This document shows, in pieces, positions 12,235 to 26,245 of a DNA stretch of 64,000 nt. Each line of letters opens with the position of its first letter. Position 1 is the first letter of the stretch. This DNA comes from Diphasiastrum complanatum (taxonomy: Eukaryota; Streptophyta; Lycopodiopsida; Lycopodiales; Lycopodiaceae), in assembly GCA_029204225.1 (NCBI GenBank), contig CM055098.1, positions 23,005,367 through 23,069,366 of the forward strand, read 5' to 3'. A model generated the notes under the pieces. It was not told the DNA's origin and searched no databases. It saw only the letters and a list, made by a program, of their open reading frames with translations. The translations under genes were made by a program, and so were the position numbers.

Positions 12235-12746
12235 TTATATGTTGAAATCAAATACATTGAGACACTTGTAATCAGTGCTAAGGCCCAACTCAATAGTGCC
12301 ATCTCGGGAAGCATCCACACCTGAGAAATACACTGCCCAATGAACATGAAACCAAGATGTTGATAATAGGCTTGCGTCTAATATCAGTCCACCCATCCGA
12401 TAGAATAAACAACCATATATCACTTAGACATGTCGTATGGGGCCGAGCTCTCTTGTGATGCATGAATGCTCCTCTCAAATGGCGAGTATGAAGAGCCTTT
12501 CATTTGGGGGGTTCTCCAAGTGGCATCACAAGGTGTAATCTCGCTCATCGTGTCATAGAAGATGGTGTTGTCGGCCAAGGCAAATGCAAGGTATCCATTG
12601 TGAAAAAATTGGCATGTAAGTCTAGTGGCTGCCTCATGGTGTGTCTGGGGCCACCACGCAGGCACTCGTCTGTCAATATCTGCTCGACCTATCCTATGTA
12701 GGTTCATGTGGTCGAGGCTTGACTCTAGGGCGTGCGTGTGCTCCAC
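12235..12746 (-). pseudogene. hAT-like transposase fossil (DUF659 type)
   Basis: On the minus strand, one frame gives LSDGWTDIRRKPIINILV, and a second frame continues VYFSGVDASRDGT. Together they match the SDGWTD...(I/L)INF.V......F..S.DAS signature of DUF659 hAT-type transposases in plants. Upstream, a FFHNGYLAFALADNTIF segment corresponds to the F...GI.F......F block that precedes it. The match switches frames several times and no complete domain remains. Terminal inverted repeats were not found. Confidence 0.55.
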
Positions 12747-12957
12747 CCTGTGCTCCCCCCAACACCTCTCTTAGCCGTCATAGGAATTGTTGTCCCAGTT
12801 GAACTTGGGCCACTACCCTTGGTAGGCCCTCTGTCAACTGACTCCCCTAATGGAAAAGTCTCTCTTTTAGATGATGGCGATTCTACTGTTGATAATGGTG
12901 GCTGTGCCGATAAAGTCCATGATGGGCATGTTGTTGATGGACTAGGCCGTGATAGCC

Positions 12958-12984
12958 TTGTTGTTGTTGTTGTTGTTGTTGTTG
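12958..12984. repeat. (TTG)n microsatellite
   Basis: Nine consecutive TTG units; open frames across it are not supported as genes. Confidence 0.9.
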
Positions 12985-13263
12985 CTGACGGAGGCCGTGG
13001 TGGGCCTATTGTTGATAAACTAGGCCATGATGGCCCTGTGTTGCTACTGCAGCCCTTGATCTTGTGCTAGCCCCTGGTCTTGTGCCAATAGAATCGAACT
13101 GTCCACCAATCTGTACCTTGGGCCCAATCACTACTACTCCATATGTGCTCAGTAGGCACTCTTGCTCAGGTGTAGGAACTGCCACACATGGGGCAATGCC
13201 CATGGTCCACCCATCTGGCTTGGTCAAACCAAGCAAGATCCTCGTTGCCTCACCCCGCCACAA

Positions 13264-15556
13264 GCATGGCTATAGAAATTCTCAAGCGCTATAAAAAGGT
13301 AAAAACTCAATGGAAAGTGCACGAGTGAAAAGAGGGAGGTAAAACAAGCCTAGAGCCACCTAAGACCTAAACTGTAATGCAAATGGACACCTAAGACCTA
13401 CCCTAAATCTCTAAACCCTAACCCCTACATCTACAAAAAAACAATGCAAAATGCCTCATGCACACTAACCATATGAATGCTCATAGTGACCACCTATGCA
13501 TAAAGAAGCTTGGGAACATGCAATAACTCTCCCTAGCAACCCTATGGCCAATCTTAGCAATAGGAAACACTCAAAATGGAAAGCAAGGGTGAAAAAAAGC
13601 TTTAAAACGTTGCTTTGCTTCCAAATCAACGCATAATCATTGTTGCCATCTTTTATGTGCTACATTCACCTTGCCCTCAGCATGGCCTTCACATAGAGTG
13701 CTCACACTACCCTTTTGGCCACCTATTCTTCTCTCCACAATGTTTTTTTTTGCCTTTAACAATAGTGCATTGGAAATGGGGCATCGGCTGTAGATAAAAA
13801 AAATTATGAATTTTTTGGAACAATGTTCCAGGGTTTTGGAACGCAGGGGTCTGGAATGTCGTTCTGAGGCAACTTAGAACAGTAGATGTGGGGAACTTAG
13901 TTGTGGACTGCAACAAAAAAATTGTTTCTTAAAATTCAACGAATGTTTAAAATCGCTACCCTTAACATTTTCGCATTTAGTCACTTTGCAGTGCATCCAT
14001 TATGACCTTGGCTATTCTCTAGTTGAAAATTTATTTGCAACCCACAATATTTAGGACAAATCATGTCAACATAGTTTATAAAAGGACCACTATAGAAATG
14101 TTGTGCATTTGTGAAATTTCTTTCCCTTTCATAATATTTAAATTCTAGTAATTGTCAAGCTTTGCGTTGGCGTGCCTAAACTCATTATCACTTTTAAAGA
14201 ACAAGCAAATTGATATTCTGCCTAAGTATAAAAGCTTCCTAAGTATAAGATGGTTAGGTCCTCCAAGAAGTGAGCTGGTTGGGACTTTTTGCTCTCCATG
14301 AAGTTAGGGGATCCATCCCAATTTGCAATATAAATGAGGACAAAATATATTACAAAAGAGTTGGTAACAAACAATAGTGAGTATAGACACATAATGGGTT
14401 TATTAAGTACTTCGAAGATCTTCTTTGCATTCTATTATAGTTTTGTCCATGTATATTGCAAGTGTTGGATAGTTTGATTTCCAATCATCAACTAAGCTGC
14501 AAACTCTAATATTGGAAACTAGGCATGGCTTGTACACAACATGCATATGGTGAACTTAGGTTCTCAAGTTTCAGATAACACAATCTCAATTAATTTTGAA
14601 AATTTTCGTTTTGTTTGGACTATTTTGAAATGTGCCATCCTAGAGAGGGAATAAGCTAGAATGACAAAAAATTAAAAAAATTGAGCATACAAATTTGAGT
14701 GATGGCTTTTTCCATAGTGTGGAAATGTCCAACACTCTCCCAAAGCCACACTTTGTTTGGGTACTAGTCATGACTTGAAACTCACACTTTAACCATTCTA
14801 AAACATAATTATCTACTTCGACTGTTGAATGTTATATACCACAAGATAATTCAACTATCTTACATGAACATGCCACCATTCACAAAATTGGTTTAGAGGA
14901 AAAAATAGTTCACACAATTAGTGTGCATTGTTGAAAGGAATCACTTTTTGAAATGAAACATGGATTTGATACATGAAATTTCAAAAGCAAGATATTATGG
15001 CATCAGATATTAATTGCGTTCATATTTTAATGACACCATCAATGATCTATGATGCTAATCATATTGATTATTACAAACTTTAATAAAATTAACATAAATG
15101 ATCATACAAAGATAATCACAATGATCATTTTATGACAACTATATCTGTACATTGAGGAAGTGTTAAAAATGTCCATCTTTTTAGACATGCTTCACTTTGG
15201 GTTGGGTACTACATGACAACCACGATCATTATAGTAACAGTTATTATGGGAGTAATTGTAAGAGTCGAGAAATTCAGGTTGAACTTCACTTCAATCGTCA
15301 ACATTAGCCACATATTTTTTTAATCTATTTTTGACAAGTACATGTGTGCTACAAAGATATTTGGGGTGAATAATGATTTCTCCATGATGTAGCCATGTTC
15401 TTTAGTTGACTCTTTGGCCTTTGATTTCCATGCAAAAATAATAGCATTAATGTTCACATCTAACATCGTGTCATTGTTTGGAACCCACTCTTTCAACTTC
15501 TGTTGTGTTCATTATTTCCACATCATTAGCTTGAATTTAGTCCATACCATAATGCT
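13264..15556. other. Intergenic stretch without a recognisable gene
   Basis: A+T-rich spacer. Around 13412-13425 there is a short CTAAACCCTAACCCC telomere-like run, too short to call an array. No reading frame is supported. Confidence 0.5.
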
Positions 15557-15707
15557 TTGAATGTAGTGACTATGCCTTCACTATCATTTTCCACCACAAA
15601 ACCTTTTGCAATTCAAATAGGAGCTCCCTTTGCAACATCTGCATTTGGAGGTCAGATTGTGACAATTTTGTCTAAGGCAACCTCTCAGCTGGATGTAAAC
15701 TCAGATA

Positions 15708-17710
15708 ATGGTGCATCACATTTTATACGAGGATGTGCCATTCACAATGCATAATCATGAGGGCGACATGGATGACATGATGGATGCATTCTTCACAAAC
15801 CCACTCAAACCCACATTGACAAGGGAAGAAGAGATGATGCGTGGATTGGCATCCACTCCTTTGTACGAGGGTGCACAAATGTCAAAATTACGAGCTTGTT
15901 TATTACTTTTGAACTTGCAAACCAAGTACGGATGGTCGAATGCGAGTGTCACAGACTTGTTTAGGTGAGCTTGCCTTTTGGTGTACTATAGCTAAACTCA
16001 AATCTCGTTTTGTATTTCATGTTTTGTGAGAAACTATAACTAACTATAGGAATATCTTGTCGTAGTTTGCTCAGAAAAATGTTGCCTCCAAATAACACCA
16101 TGGCGGCGTCTCAACAAGAAGCCAAGAAAATGCTATCAGCGGTTGGCATAAATTACAAGAGTATTCATGCATGTCCCAATGATTGCATTTTATATCGAAA
16201 TGAGTTTGAGGAGACAAGCACGTGTCCACGCTGTGGGGAACTCCACTACAGGCAAGATTTACAAGGAGACACCATACCCGCCAAAGTGGTAAGGCATTTT
16301 TCCATCATACCTAGGATACGCCATATGTTTAAATGCAAATCCATTCGGATTGCGCTCCACATCATGGTCCACTTGGCCGGTTGTCCTTGTAACTTACAAC
16401 ATTCCCCCTTGGCTTTAAAGTATCAAGAAGGGGCATCTAATGCTTGCCCTTATTATCCCAGGAAAATACAAGGCCAAAAATATGGACGTATATATGGTTC
16501 CCTTGATAGATGAGCTAAAGATTCTACTCTGCAAGCATGTCACTCACAACATCTACAAAAGGTGATTTATGAGGGCCACACTCGATACCTTCCACCATGA
16601 TCACCCTATGCATGATGGGCTTATTGGTCAATGTCTGAAGGTACAATACATATTGGGCCAATTAATGTCATTTGAATTTTTTACAATTACTCTCTCTAGA
16701 CTATTCTAAGAATAGTCTCAATTAAATGTGTGCTTGTTTGTTAATATTATAGGCAAGTGATTGGTTTCAAATCTAGAGATCCAATCAAGATCTAGGGTGA
16801 CTCATTGTTGATAAACCATATTTTGGACCCGATGCACATATTCAAGAATGTAGGGAACACAATTTGGGCACACTTGACCAGTGCCAAAGATAAAAAAGAC
16901 ACACAAGATGACTTAAAAGAAGTGGAAAAGATGGCCAATTTACAAACAATGGGAAATTCAATTGTCCTCCCAAAGGCTCCATGCATGTTCTCGAGGAGAG
17001 AAGAGACGATTGTAAAAAAGGCAATAGTCACATTTCGAACACATGCAATGCCTAAAGGGTGCCTTCACAAGGGACAACAAGCTAAGTGGACTAAAGTCTC
17101 ATGATTGGCATAAATTTCTACAAGTTGGCATGTTTTTTGATGTTGCCTCCATCTCAATATTGAACATTACATTTTATAGCATGCCTTGTTTCATGACCTC
17201 ATTGCACAAATATGTATCTCAATGACCAAATTTTTTTTGCGCATGCAGTTTGTGCTTCCCTTGGTGCTGAAAGAATTTCTGATGGAGGGGTTAAGGAGTG
17301 CAATCTACAATGAGGTACGATCAATGCGAATTCCAATCACAATATTTTTTCTTGAGATGATTTAAGATGATGATCTAACTAATGCATGTATTATTATTAT
17401 TTACTTTTCTTATGAAGATACATTTCATCCAAGGAGATACCGCTAGCATCCATTGAGGCGACAAGACAAAGCTCCATCGAGGCAAAGTATTTGATTGAGA
17501 AGCACTTTTCCACATCCATTCTCACCATTCAAATGCATCTCATTGTGCATTTGGTAGATGAGGTGGCCATTACATGTACATCATCTACTTTCGTCAATTG
17601 TCTACTCTTAGTCCATCCTAGAATATTGATATTGTGGTTACAATGTTCTCATATTAATTTTGATCCACATTTTGTCTTTTTTTCATCAGTCACTCTATTA
17701 CCTCGGTGAA
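15708..17710 (+). pseudogene. CACTA (En/Spm) TNP2-type transposase fossil
   Basis: The transposase of a CACTA DNA transposon in recognisable order. The region has PLYEGAQMSKLRACLLLLNLQ (about 15850-15925), then LLRKMLPPNNTM and the diagnostic IHACPNDCILYRNEFEE (16150-16212), a CPRCGELHY cysteine motif, VYMVPLIDELK in a shifted frame near 16500, LDPMHIFKNV (about 16820-16860), SHDWHKFLQ (about 17100) and a last IEKHFSTSILTIQMHLIVHL block (17490-17550). An intron looks preserved: donor after 15964 (TTTAG|GTGAGC) and acceptor before 16066, which join the first two blocks in frame. Later parts have frameshifts and stops, so it is inactive. I did not find the CACTA termini. The ordered motifs make the family call secure. 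Confidence 0.8.
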
Positions 17711-17908
17711 CAGAGTATTATGGAATGCCTCTAGCATGTTTGACCCTCTCTATAATCTTTCTTATAAACCTCCCTATAACCCTCTATATAGATCTTCAAC
17801 TAACCCTCCCTTTAAATCTTTGAAAAACACGTTAAAATTTGCAAGGTTTATATCGAGGCCAAATGCTAGACTCGACGCTCAAGCTTTCCACTCCCATCAC
17901 GACTCATT

Positions 17909-18244
17909 TTAAATTATATCTTTATAATGTGCAAATCTATCTTTATGTATTCCAGTAGGGTGTCCATCAATAACCTCAACAAAAATGGAACCTTCATTAA
18001 GATTTTGAGCACACCTAATCAATCTTCTCTCTCGTTTGCTAGCATTGTACTTTTCTTTTCTGGAGGCTAGCATCTCGATATTTGGCTCACCGGCATTACG
18101 GAATGCCGGCCATGTCAATTGCTTTTTCCATGGGGCAATCATCCAAAGTGGCGTTAGCGGCCATGTCAATTGCTTCTTCCCTGGGGCAATCATCCAAGGT
18201 CGTGTCAACGGCCTTGTCAATTGCATCTTCCCTGGCGTAATCAT
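17909..18244 (-). other. Open frame of unknown function beside the CACTA fossil
   Basis: A 111-residue minus-strand frame. Its C-terminal part, GSIFVEVIDGHPTGIHKDRF, resembles the VDVIDGKPTGRHK-type motif seen in proteins associated with plant CACTA elements. Its N-terminal part is the translation of a 51-bp tandem repeat. It could be a remnant of a second CACTA-encoded protein on the opposite strand. Confidence 0.3.
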
Positions 18245-18263
18245 TTAGGGTGAGATTAGCACA
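18111..18263 (-). repeat. Three-copy 51-bp tandem repeat
   Basis: Units starting at 18111, 18162 and 18213 are about 85-90% alike. On the minus strand they encode a 17-residue repeat (LDDCPREEAIDMAANAT type) in one frame and WMIAPGKKQLTWPLT in another. The period is a multiple of three, so copy-number change would keep a frame. Confidence 0.75.
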
Positions 18264-20400
18264 AAAAATGTTTCGTTTTCTCATCGTTGCTTTGTCCCTC
18301 TTTTCTTTTTTAATTTCTTTAGCACAATGGGGGACTCAATGGACTCCCCATCATTGGAGTTATATTCCAATTCTTTTGTATTATCGCTTGAAATAAATAT
18401 GAACATGTAACAAGTTATGATATGTTGTATGACAATCAAGCACCATGAGTGTAATAAACTTATCTACTATGATTACCTGTGCTAGGACTGCTCTGCTCGT
18501 AATTTATAGTGGTTTTCAGCTGCATACTCCTTTTTCTCTCTTTTGTCATTATTACATTCAATGTTGTTTGATACTCTCTTACTAGAGAGCTGAGAAATCC
18601 TGAGAATGACATCCAAGCAAAGATTTAGTTTCTAATGCATGAAAACTAAAAATATAACCACAATAGAACTAGCAAGTATTAAAATATATGTCTTTATGAC
18701 TTATCTTCAAAAATAAAGTACTGTTTCGGCTAAAGATGACATAAAAACAAACATTTGTGAAAACATCAAGCATTTATTGTGTGTACCCAAACAACAAATA
18801 AAACAATGAGCCAAATTTTTCATTACAAAAAATTTTCTGCAAGTTTTTTCATTCTTAAGATTTTCCTACAAGTTCTTTTTTCCAAAGTTAATTTGAGATT
18901 TGATAAGCGAGACCTATCCTCATCCAACTTCTTCGCGATAAGAGAAACAATGGAAGCTATTGTCTTCTCCCTTGCAGGTGCTTAAAGACTCACTTTGGCG
19001 GCATGGCAGGAGAGTAGGGGAGAGGGGAGGGCGGGTCGGGTAGGAAGGAGGTAGGGAAGAAGGGTAGGAGAGGGAGGGTAGAGAAGTTGAGAGGTGTGAT
19101 CATTTTATTTTTACTTGCTTGGTGAATAAGCTCAACTGAAAAAAAAAAAAGTTTAGATTAACAATTTAAACTATCTATAATCAACAATACATATCTCTAT
19201 CATTATTATTATCGCTATTCCATCAAAAAACATTTGCTTTCCAAAAATGGTGATGGATCTAAACATTTGCAATTACATTCCAGTCATGAGTTTAAATAAC
19301 GTCTCTTACTTTTTGTGCAGAAGCTCATTGAATACATATCTTACATGTTGTCTTAAGTTGTCTTAATAATGCCCACAGACTAAATAACTCTCTCTATGAC
19401 TTCTATTTCTCCTAAGTGGTTGCTTTTGCCGCGCCAAGCGAGTTAAAGCAGAATGGTTGAGCGACACCGCCCTGCCGCCTCTAATTATAAACTCCTACAT
19501 AATTACAAAACAATAGAGCTTGTGTTAGTTTACCAGTGTGTTTAGAAAAGGTAGATAGAGAAAAGGGATACAACTAGAAATGATTTAGAGGAGAAAAATG
19601 ATGGAGAGAGAAAAGGTACAATACCTCCTCCTCGCTCTCTTCATGCTTCAACTGCAAAAACAGAAGATAGTATGAGCTTTTTTTTAACTAATTGATACCT
19701 CAATGAGGACATTACATGTGAAAAATAGAATACAAATATATGATTTATCAAGAGGGAAATCAAATGAGAGATAATGTACAGACCTGTGTGGTCTCGTCCT
19801 TCGACCCCTCCTCCTGCCTCTTATGCTCTTCCCTAAGACTATAACAAAAAACATTTATCATAATTACCCGAGCTGCCTCCCAATTTATAAAAACATCTGG
19901 ATTTTGGGCAAGGAGCTCGAAAAGTTCACAAGAACCATGTACGTACGCATATTTATACTCCGAACGAGTATACTCACGACCCACACATGATAACTACACA
20001 AGTAACAACATGCAAGTTTAGTAACGACCACAAATTCACACAAAATACCTTTTTCACTAATTTTATTTCTTTAATGTATTTTTTAATGTAATTTAAAATT
20101 TCTGAAAATGTATGTTCAAAAATAAAAACTCACAAAGTACTGATGGAAGGACTTCACCCCCCCCCGCTGCCAAGATGTGAGGCCCCTTGACAAACACCTT
20201 TGGGATGCAGCCTCCTATTGTCGAAATTTCTCTGAAAAATCTCGACGTTGTGAGACTGCTTGCTCCCACACCTCAGGTATCCATGCAGGTCTACTCCTCC
20301 TGTCCTTTATGTGAAAAGTATAGTACTAAGGACCATAAATGGATCTTTGAATGATCTACAAGGTGATTGTATGCTTGTTAAACAATCTATCAGAAACTAG
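18264..20400. other. Spacer without a recognisable gene
   Basis: Contains a purine-rich tract near 19010-19085 and a poly-C run at about 20156. The open frames here lack recognisable motifs. Confidence 0.5.
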
Positions 20401-21000
20401 TCATCAGAAAACAAGATCTAGTTTAGCAGCTTGATAGGAAACAAGTAGAGACAATCAAAACATTGATCAAATAGTATAATCCAACTCCACACGTGTGGAA
20501 ATAAGGCTGTCATACGGCCTGTAGACAGTGTTTACAAAGTGCCAAAGCTGGGTTTCATTGGAAATCAAGAGTAATCACCATACAATGAGAGGAAACTCGA
20601 GTTTCTCCTTGAGGCTCCAAAAAGTTTCTATCTTCTCACTGTGGAGAATGGGAATACATAGTAAAACACACATCCTTTGCAAAGTTAGGTGAAAATCCAG
20701 CATGTAATAAGGAAGTAGACTCCACTTTCTTGCCCTAATGTGAAAACCCTAGCCTAGATCCAAGAGTCATGCTTGGCAGGTGCATGGTAGGTACAAATCT
20801 CATCATAAATCATGGTCTAGATCCTACAAAATAGGAATCACTACCAAATAGACACAACCACTCCTCTTGACTCGTGGTAACCTACTTTAGGTGTGTATGT
20901 ACAAGTGGCACTTTGGCCATTCAAGTAACCAACAAACAATATTGACAAAATGTACAGTATTCTACATGACTAGATTTGCCAATGTAGGCAATTTTTCACA
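20400..21000 (-). mobile_element. Probable 3' LTR of the Copia element (one end defined)
   Basis: On the minus strand the pol tail is followed by a purine-rich GAGGAGGAG tract (plus strand 21001-21010) and then TGTGAAAAATTGCC, the pattern of a polypurine tract followed by an LTR start. The LTR would therefore run from 21000 towards lower coordinates. Its other end, and the 400-600 bp length, are guesses. Confidence 0.35.
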
Positions 21001-24000
21001 CTCCTCCTCAAATCCAGCCTTGGAGATCACAATGCTTTTATCAATAACTCCAATTGAAGATCTAAGCTTGACAAATGAATCTTTAGGTAAAGGTTTAGTA
21101 AACAAATCAGCCAAGCAACTTGATGATGGCACGTGTTGGAGCTTGATCTCTTTAGCTTGCACTTTTTCCCTCACGAAATGATGAGCAATTTCAATGTGTT
21201 TGCTCCTTGCATGGAATGTAGGATTAGTTTCAAGTGATTGGGCTGATTGGTTGTCACAATAGATGATAGGGATCTCCTCCTCCATGACATGAAGCTCCAC
21301 CAATAGCCTTTTGAGCCACAAGACCTCCTTGCATGTTGATGTCAAGGCCTTGTATTCGGATTCTGTGGAAGATAGGGAGATGGTATCTTGCTTTTTGGAA
21401 AGCCATGATACTACTCCATCACATAGAAAGGTGGCAAAGGCACTTGTTGATCTTCTATCCACTTTGTCACCTGCAAAATCCGAGTCACTATAGGCTCTTA
21501 AGCCAAGATTAGTTCCTCTATACAAAATACCAAAATTCTTAGTGAATGAAATGTATCTAAGAACTCTTTTGGCCATCTTCCAATGTGAAACTAGAGGACT
21601 TTGCATGAATTGGCTTGACTCTTCAACACTATAACTAAGATCAGGTCTAGTTATAGTTAAATAAATCAAGGAGCCTATAAGCCTTCTATATAAAGTGATG
21701 TCCTCAAAGGATGCTTCATCACAACTAATAGATGCTTTTACATGTTGCTCCATTGGTGTCTCAATGCCTTTACAATTCTTCATTCCAAATCTATCTAGGA
21801 TGGATGTAGCATATTTAGATTGACAAATGAAGCTAAAATCACATCCTCTAATAACCTCTATTCCAAGAATGAAGCTCAATAGGCCAAGATCTACCATCTT
21901 AAACTCTTTTGCTAAAGCAATTTTTACATCTCTAATTCCATCTAGATCATTACCACTCAAGATAATGTCATCTACATACAAAACAAGAATAATGATCATG
22001 CCATCATGAAAACTTATATACAATGATGGATCATAGGCACTCATTACAAAATTGATGGAAATGAGAAAAGAGTTTAGCCTAGAGTACCATGTTCTAGGTG
22101 CTTCTTGAGCTCATAAAGGCTCTTATTCAAAAAACACACCTTTCCTTCATGTTTTGCCTTGATGAAGCCCTCGGGTTGCCTCATGTAGATCTCTTCCTCC
22201 AAATAACCATTGAGGAATGCATTTGTGAAGTCAAGTTGGAATAGCTCCCAATTAAAGGTTGTAGCAAGACTAATGATCAACCTGATAGTAACAAGCTTAG
22301 CCACAGGAGCAAATGTCTCATCATAATCAATGCCTTTGGTTTGTAAAAAACCTTTGGCAACAAGCCTAGCTTTATGCTTGCTTATTGATCCATCTTGATT
22401 ATACTTCAATCTAAACACCCACTTGCAATCAAGAGGTTTCTTCCCTTGAGGAAGATCCACAAGATCCCAAGTATGATTCTCAATAAGAGCATCATACTCT
22501 ACTTGCATAGCATCCATCCAACTTTTAGATTTACAAGCATCTTCATAGCATGTTGGCTCATCTAACATTGAAGTAAGAAAGGTGTAAGATGTGAAAGATG
22601 ATGAGCCTTCCCTTTGATCACCTTGACCATCATAGGTGAGCCTCAATGGCTCGGATCTTGCCCTTGTAGATCTTCTTGGAGTTCTTGGAGTTCTTGCATC
22701 TTGAGGTGGATCCTCAAGTTCTTCTTCACTTGGAAGCTCCTCCTCCATCCGAGCATGATCCTTGGCATCAAGATGATTAGTAGCATTATCATCCAAATCA
22801 CAAGCATGTCCTTCATAAAAAATAACATCCCTACTCACTATCACCTTGCTAGTGATGGGATTGAAGACTCTATAACCTTTGCTATTCTCACCATATCCCA
22901 CAAAGATGCCTTTGATGGATGTTGCATCATCCTTCCTTCTCTTATCCAAGGATTGGTGTACATAGCAAGTGGATCCAAAAACTTTGAGATCCTTGAGATT
23001 GGGCTTCTCTCCAGATACAGCTTCAAATGGTGTGATTCCTCCAATGGCTTAGTTTGGCAATCTATTGCACAAATAGTTAGCACAAGTTATTGCTTCACCC
23101 CAAAATGGTTTGGATAGAGAAGCATCTAGCCTTAAGGCCTTAGCACACTCACAAAGAGATCTATTTCTTCTCTCACTCACTCCATTTTGTTGAGGGGTGT
23201 ATGGACATGACAACTCCCTCTTTATGCCATTAGAACTACAAAAGTCAATCAACTTATTGGAAATATATTCACCTCCATAATCACTCCTTAATACCTTAAT
23301 CTTGGTACTAAGTTGATTTTCTACCAAAGTCTTGAACTTTACAAAAGAATCAAACACCATTGATTTGCTAGACAAGAGGTACATTCAACAAAATCTAGAA
23401 TAGTCATCAATGAAGATTATATAGTACTTGGCACCACCATTAGACTCATGTGAAAAACTATGAACATCCGAATGGATGAGTTCAAGAGGAGAGTTTGACC
23501 TTGATGTAGATCTTGAGAAGGGTAGTTTGTGAGCCTTTGAGAGGCTGCATGCTTCACATCTCTTCCCACACTTTGACAAATGCTTGGGGAGTCCAACTGC
23601 AAGCTCCTTTGTAACAATAGATTCCATGGCTTTGTAGTTGGGGTGGCCCAACCTTTTGTGCCATAGTTCCACCTTTGATAGCTCCACCTTTGCCAAGTTA
23701 ACACTCTCCACTTCAATATTAGCATCAAGCTTAAACAATCTACCTTGCTTAAAGCATTTGGCTATACATTCATCATTTCTAAGGATGGAACAAACTCCAT
23801 GCTTAAATTGTACATCTAGGCCATTATCCATTAACTGCCAACACTAAGCAAATTCTTGGTTAACTTAGGAACATAAAGAACATTATCAAGATTCATCCTT
23901 TTGGATGATCCCACATACAAGGGAATTGTTCCTATTCCACTTACCTTACATTCTTGACTACTTGTAGTATAGATTGATCTATGTAAGTCATTGTAAGAAA

Positions 24001-24025
24001 GTAAGGTGGAGAATATGTAACCCAA
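20962..24025 (-). pseudogene. Ty1/Copia pol polyprotein, decayed
   Basis: Reading down the minus strand there are a protease C-terminal part (VLYVPKLTKNLLSVGS), the gag-pre-integrase region with ELWHKRLGHPN and CEAC, the integrase core with HSDVHSF, FIDDYSR and QQNGVSERRNRS, then reverse transcriptase with LVAKGFLQ, the catalytic LYVDD and RNase H with YCDNQS and SKHIE. Damage: a frameshift near 23832, a TGA after FIDDYSRFC at 23385, a stop near 23049 and a frameshift near 22094 in reverse transcriptase. The gag and the protease active site are missing, and no primer-binding site was found on the 5' side, so the element is 5'-truncated. It is inactive; frames and motifs make the class certain. 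Confidence 0.9.
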
Positions 24026-24197
24026 GGTAAAGGTGCCACGTAGGATTGATTAGCACTAAATTAATTATGATTAGAAAACTTGTTTAGGCAAGGAAGAGGC
24101 CCTTTTTGAGTCCAAAAAGGGCCCTAATGATGAGTTTAGTACTCATAGTTTCAAAACAGGAGTTTTTTCATGTTTTGAGGCATATTGTGAACTTCTT

Positions 24198-24677
24198 TTG
24201 AGAGTAAGCGAAACATCCAATGAGGACACTTACATCCTTAAGAATGTATTTAGCCTCAATTTGATCAAGTTAGAGTATGGTTTCAAGATTAGATCCATTG
24301 TGGATAGAGTTCATAGTGTTTGGACTAATAAAGCTAGTGTGCTTAATCTTGAATATTGCTCATGGTATAATCTTGATCTATATGATCTTTGTGATCATGA
24401 TGAGGCATGGAAGCCTCGGATTTTTCAGATTCTTATGCAGCCCTCTTCATGCAAAAGAAATTTGCAAACCCATGATCTACATCAAGCATGGAGGAGGCCT
24501 ATCGACATAGTGGCAAATTGGTGGAAAATTTTTCAAAGGCATTTGGAAAAGATTTCTATCAAAGAGATCTTATCGTGGAATTGGTACGCGTGCTGCTATG
24601 AAGAATTCTTTAATCATCTTCATTTCAAATACAAAACAAAGAATCCACACACAAAGGATCTCATCAACATCAGATAG
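24198..24677 (+). other. Unassigned 159-codon open frame
   Basis: Open frame rich in Trp, His and Leu with no motif I recognise, just beyond the truncated 5' side of the Copia pol. It may be chance or an untranslated part of a repeat. No splice signals or conserved blocks support it. Confidence 0.15.
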
Positions 24678-26245
24678 ATATATTTTAAGGAGGAGTGACA
24701 TATCTATCTTATGTATGTTGATTTTAGGGGTCCTACCCATGTAAATACTTTGTACATATCCAAGGTATGTGAATTGAGCACATATCCTTGTAGAATAGGG
24801 CGAGTTTGGGTTAGGTAGATCAAGTTCCAATGACATGCATAAAGTCTAGTTGGTCTAGTAAGACATGCACCAATGTTCACAACATCTAGATTGACATGCA
24901 TGTAGATTTTCACATAGAATTGGACAAATATGGACTTGTTGAAACTTGAGCCACATCAAAACCATTGTGTCCTAAGTTTACTTAGAGACATGCAAATACT
25001 CTAATGGACACATGCATATAGTTTTGTAGGTTCATAGTTGAGAATTTGACATTTGGAGAAAGTAGGTAGAAGTTAGGTGCAATCTATGCATACAAGCAAT
25101 TAGGTGTCAAGATAATAGTAGTTTGCAGCACTTGAATAGGTGCATTGAATGCAAGAAGTACCACAAATTTTGGCTCTCCTATATATGTACATATGGTTCT
25201 CATTCATTTCTAATGATGAATCAAGCTTTGGTAAGGTCATAATGTCAAAATTGGATCTCATGCTATTTTGCTTGTAATTGTATTCTCTCTCTAACTCAGA
25301 TTTTGTGTCTTCTTCATACATGATCTTGCTTGTGTACTTTCCCTATTTGTGAGGAATTAGTATTGCTTTGATCTGTAGCATTCTAGATTGTGCTCTAGCC
25401 ATAGATCTGTTGGCGATTGCTCTACAGGTAATCTGTGTGCCACCAGAAAGCATGGTAAAGATCATTCACACTTTTTGTGTGGTTCCCCACACGTGTGAAT
25501 TTGCTAGATTTTTCACACAAAATTTTATGTGAGAAAAATTCTAGGCCCTGGTCTTTATGTGAGAAGCCATCTCGGGGGCCCAAGCTTTACCTTGTACAAA
25601 ACTGCTTTTTGAAGTAGGATCGTAATTAATGCCAAGTGCTGAGATGTTTTTGTATTCTGGAGACACCTCCAAAAGCACAATGTTCATGTAAATTTAGAAC
25701 TGGAATTCTTTGCGAGCCTTCTTGTCACAATTCTCAATTGTATAACAATAAAAATTTGACACATAGCAGACGAGAAGTCGAGAAGTTTGCTGGAATGTGC
25801 GTGTTGATAGCCAAAGACATATTCCGTAGAATGTGCATGTGCTCGTGGTAGCTTGTCATTGGCACGTTCCATAAAAAAAATTAATATTGTATAAATAAAT
25901 TCATAAAAAATGGACAGATTAAAAATTAAAGAATGTGAAAAATAAAACATGAAAAAAAAAATACAAAAACAAAACTATCACACATAGCATTACCCAGTGG
26001 AAGGAAGGCCCGCTTGTCCTTAGGGCTGAGTGGGGCTCGTGGGCACCCACCTCTAGGGTGTTCGCCCAAGTGATGTGGGAGTCGCGACTACTGACTCTCT
26101 TCTCCTCCTTTTTCTTCTTCTTCTTCTTCTTCTCTTCTCTATTTCCCCGTCGAAATTCTTTCACTGCGGACGATTTATGCATTGCCCTATACATTATACA
26201 TCAGCAGAAAACTGCAAATCTTGAATTGGCTTCTGCGTTTTTGAG
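24678..26245. other. Spacer upstream of the 398-residue ORF
   Basis: No gene seen. A pyrimidine-rich (TTC)n tract at about 26110-26140 lies 105-135 bp before the ATG at 26246 and could be a Y-patch or 5' UTR tract of that gene. Confidence 0.4.

Noticed and set aside
13006-13294. Opposed frames of 76-85 codons near 13.1 kb as a gene
   Set aside because: Overlapping frames on both strands in a locally GC-richer stretch, with no motif; possibly flank of the hAT fossil.
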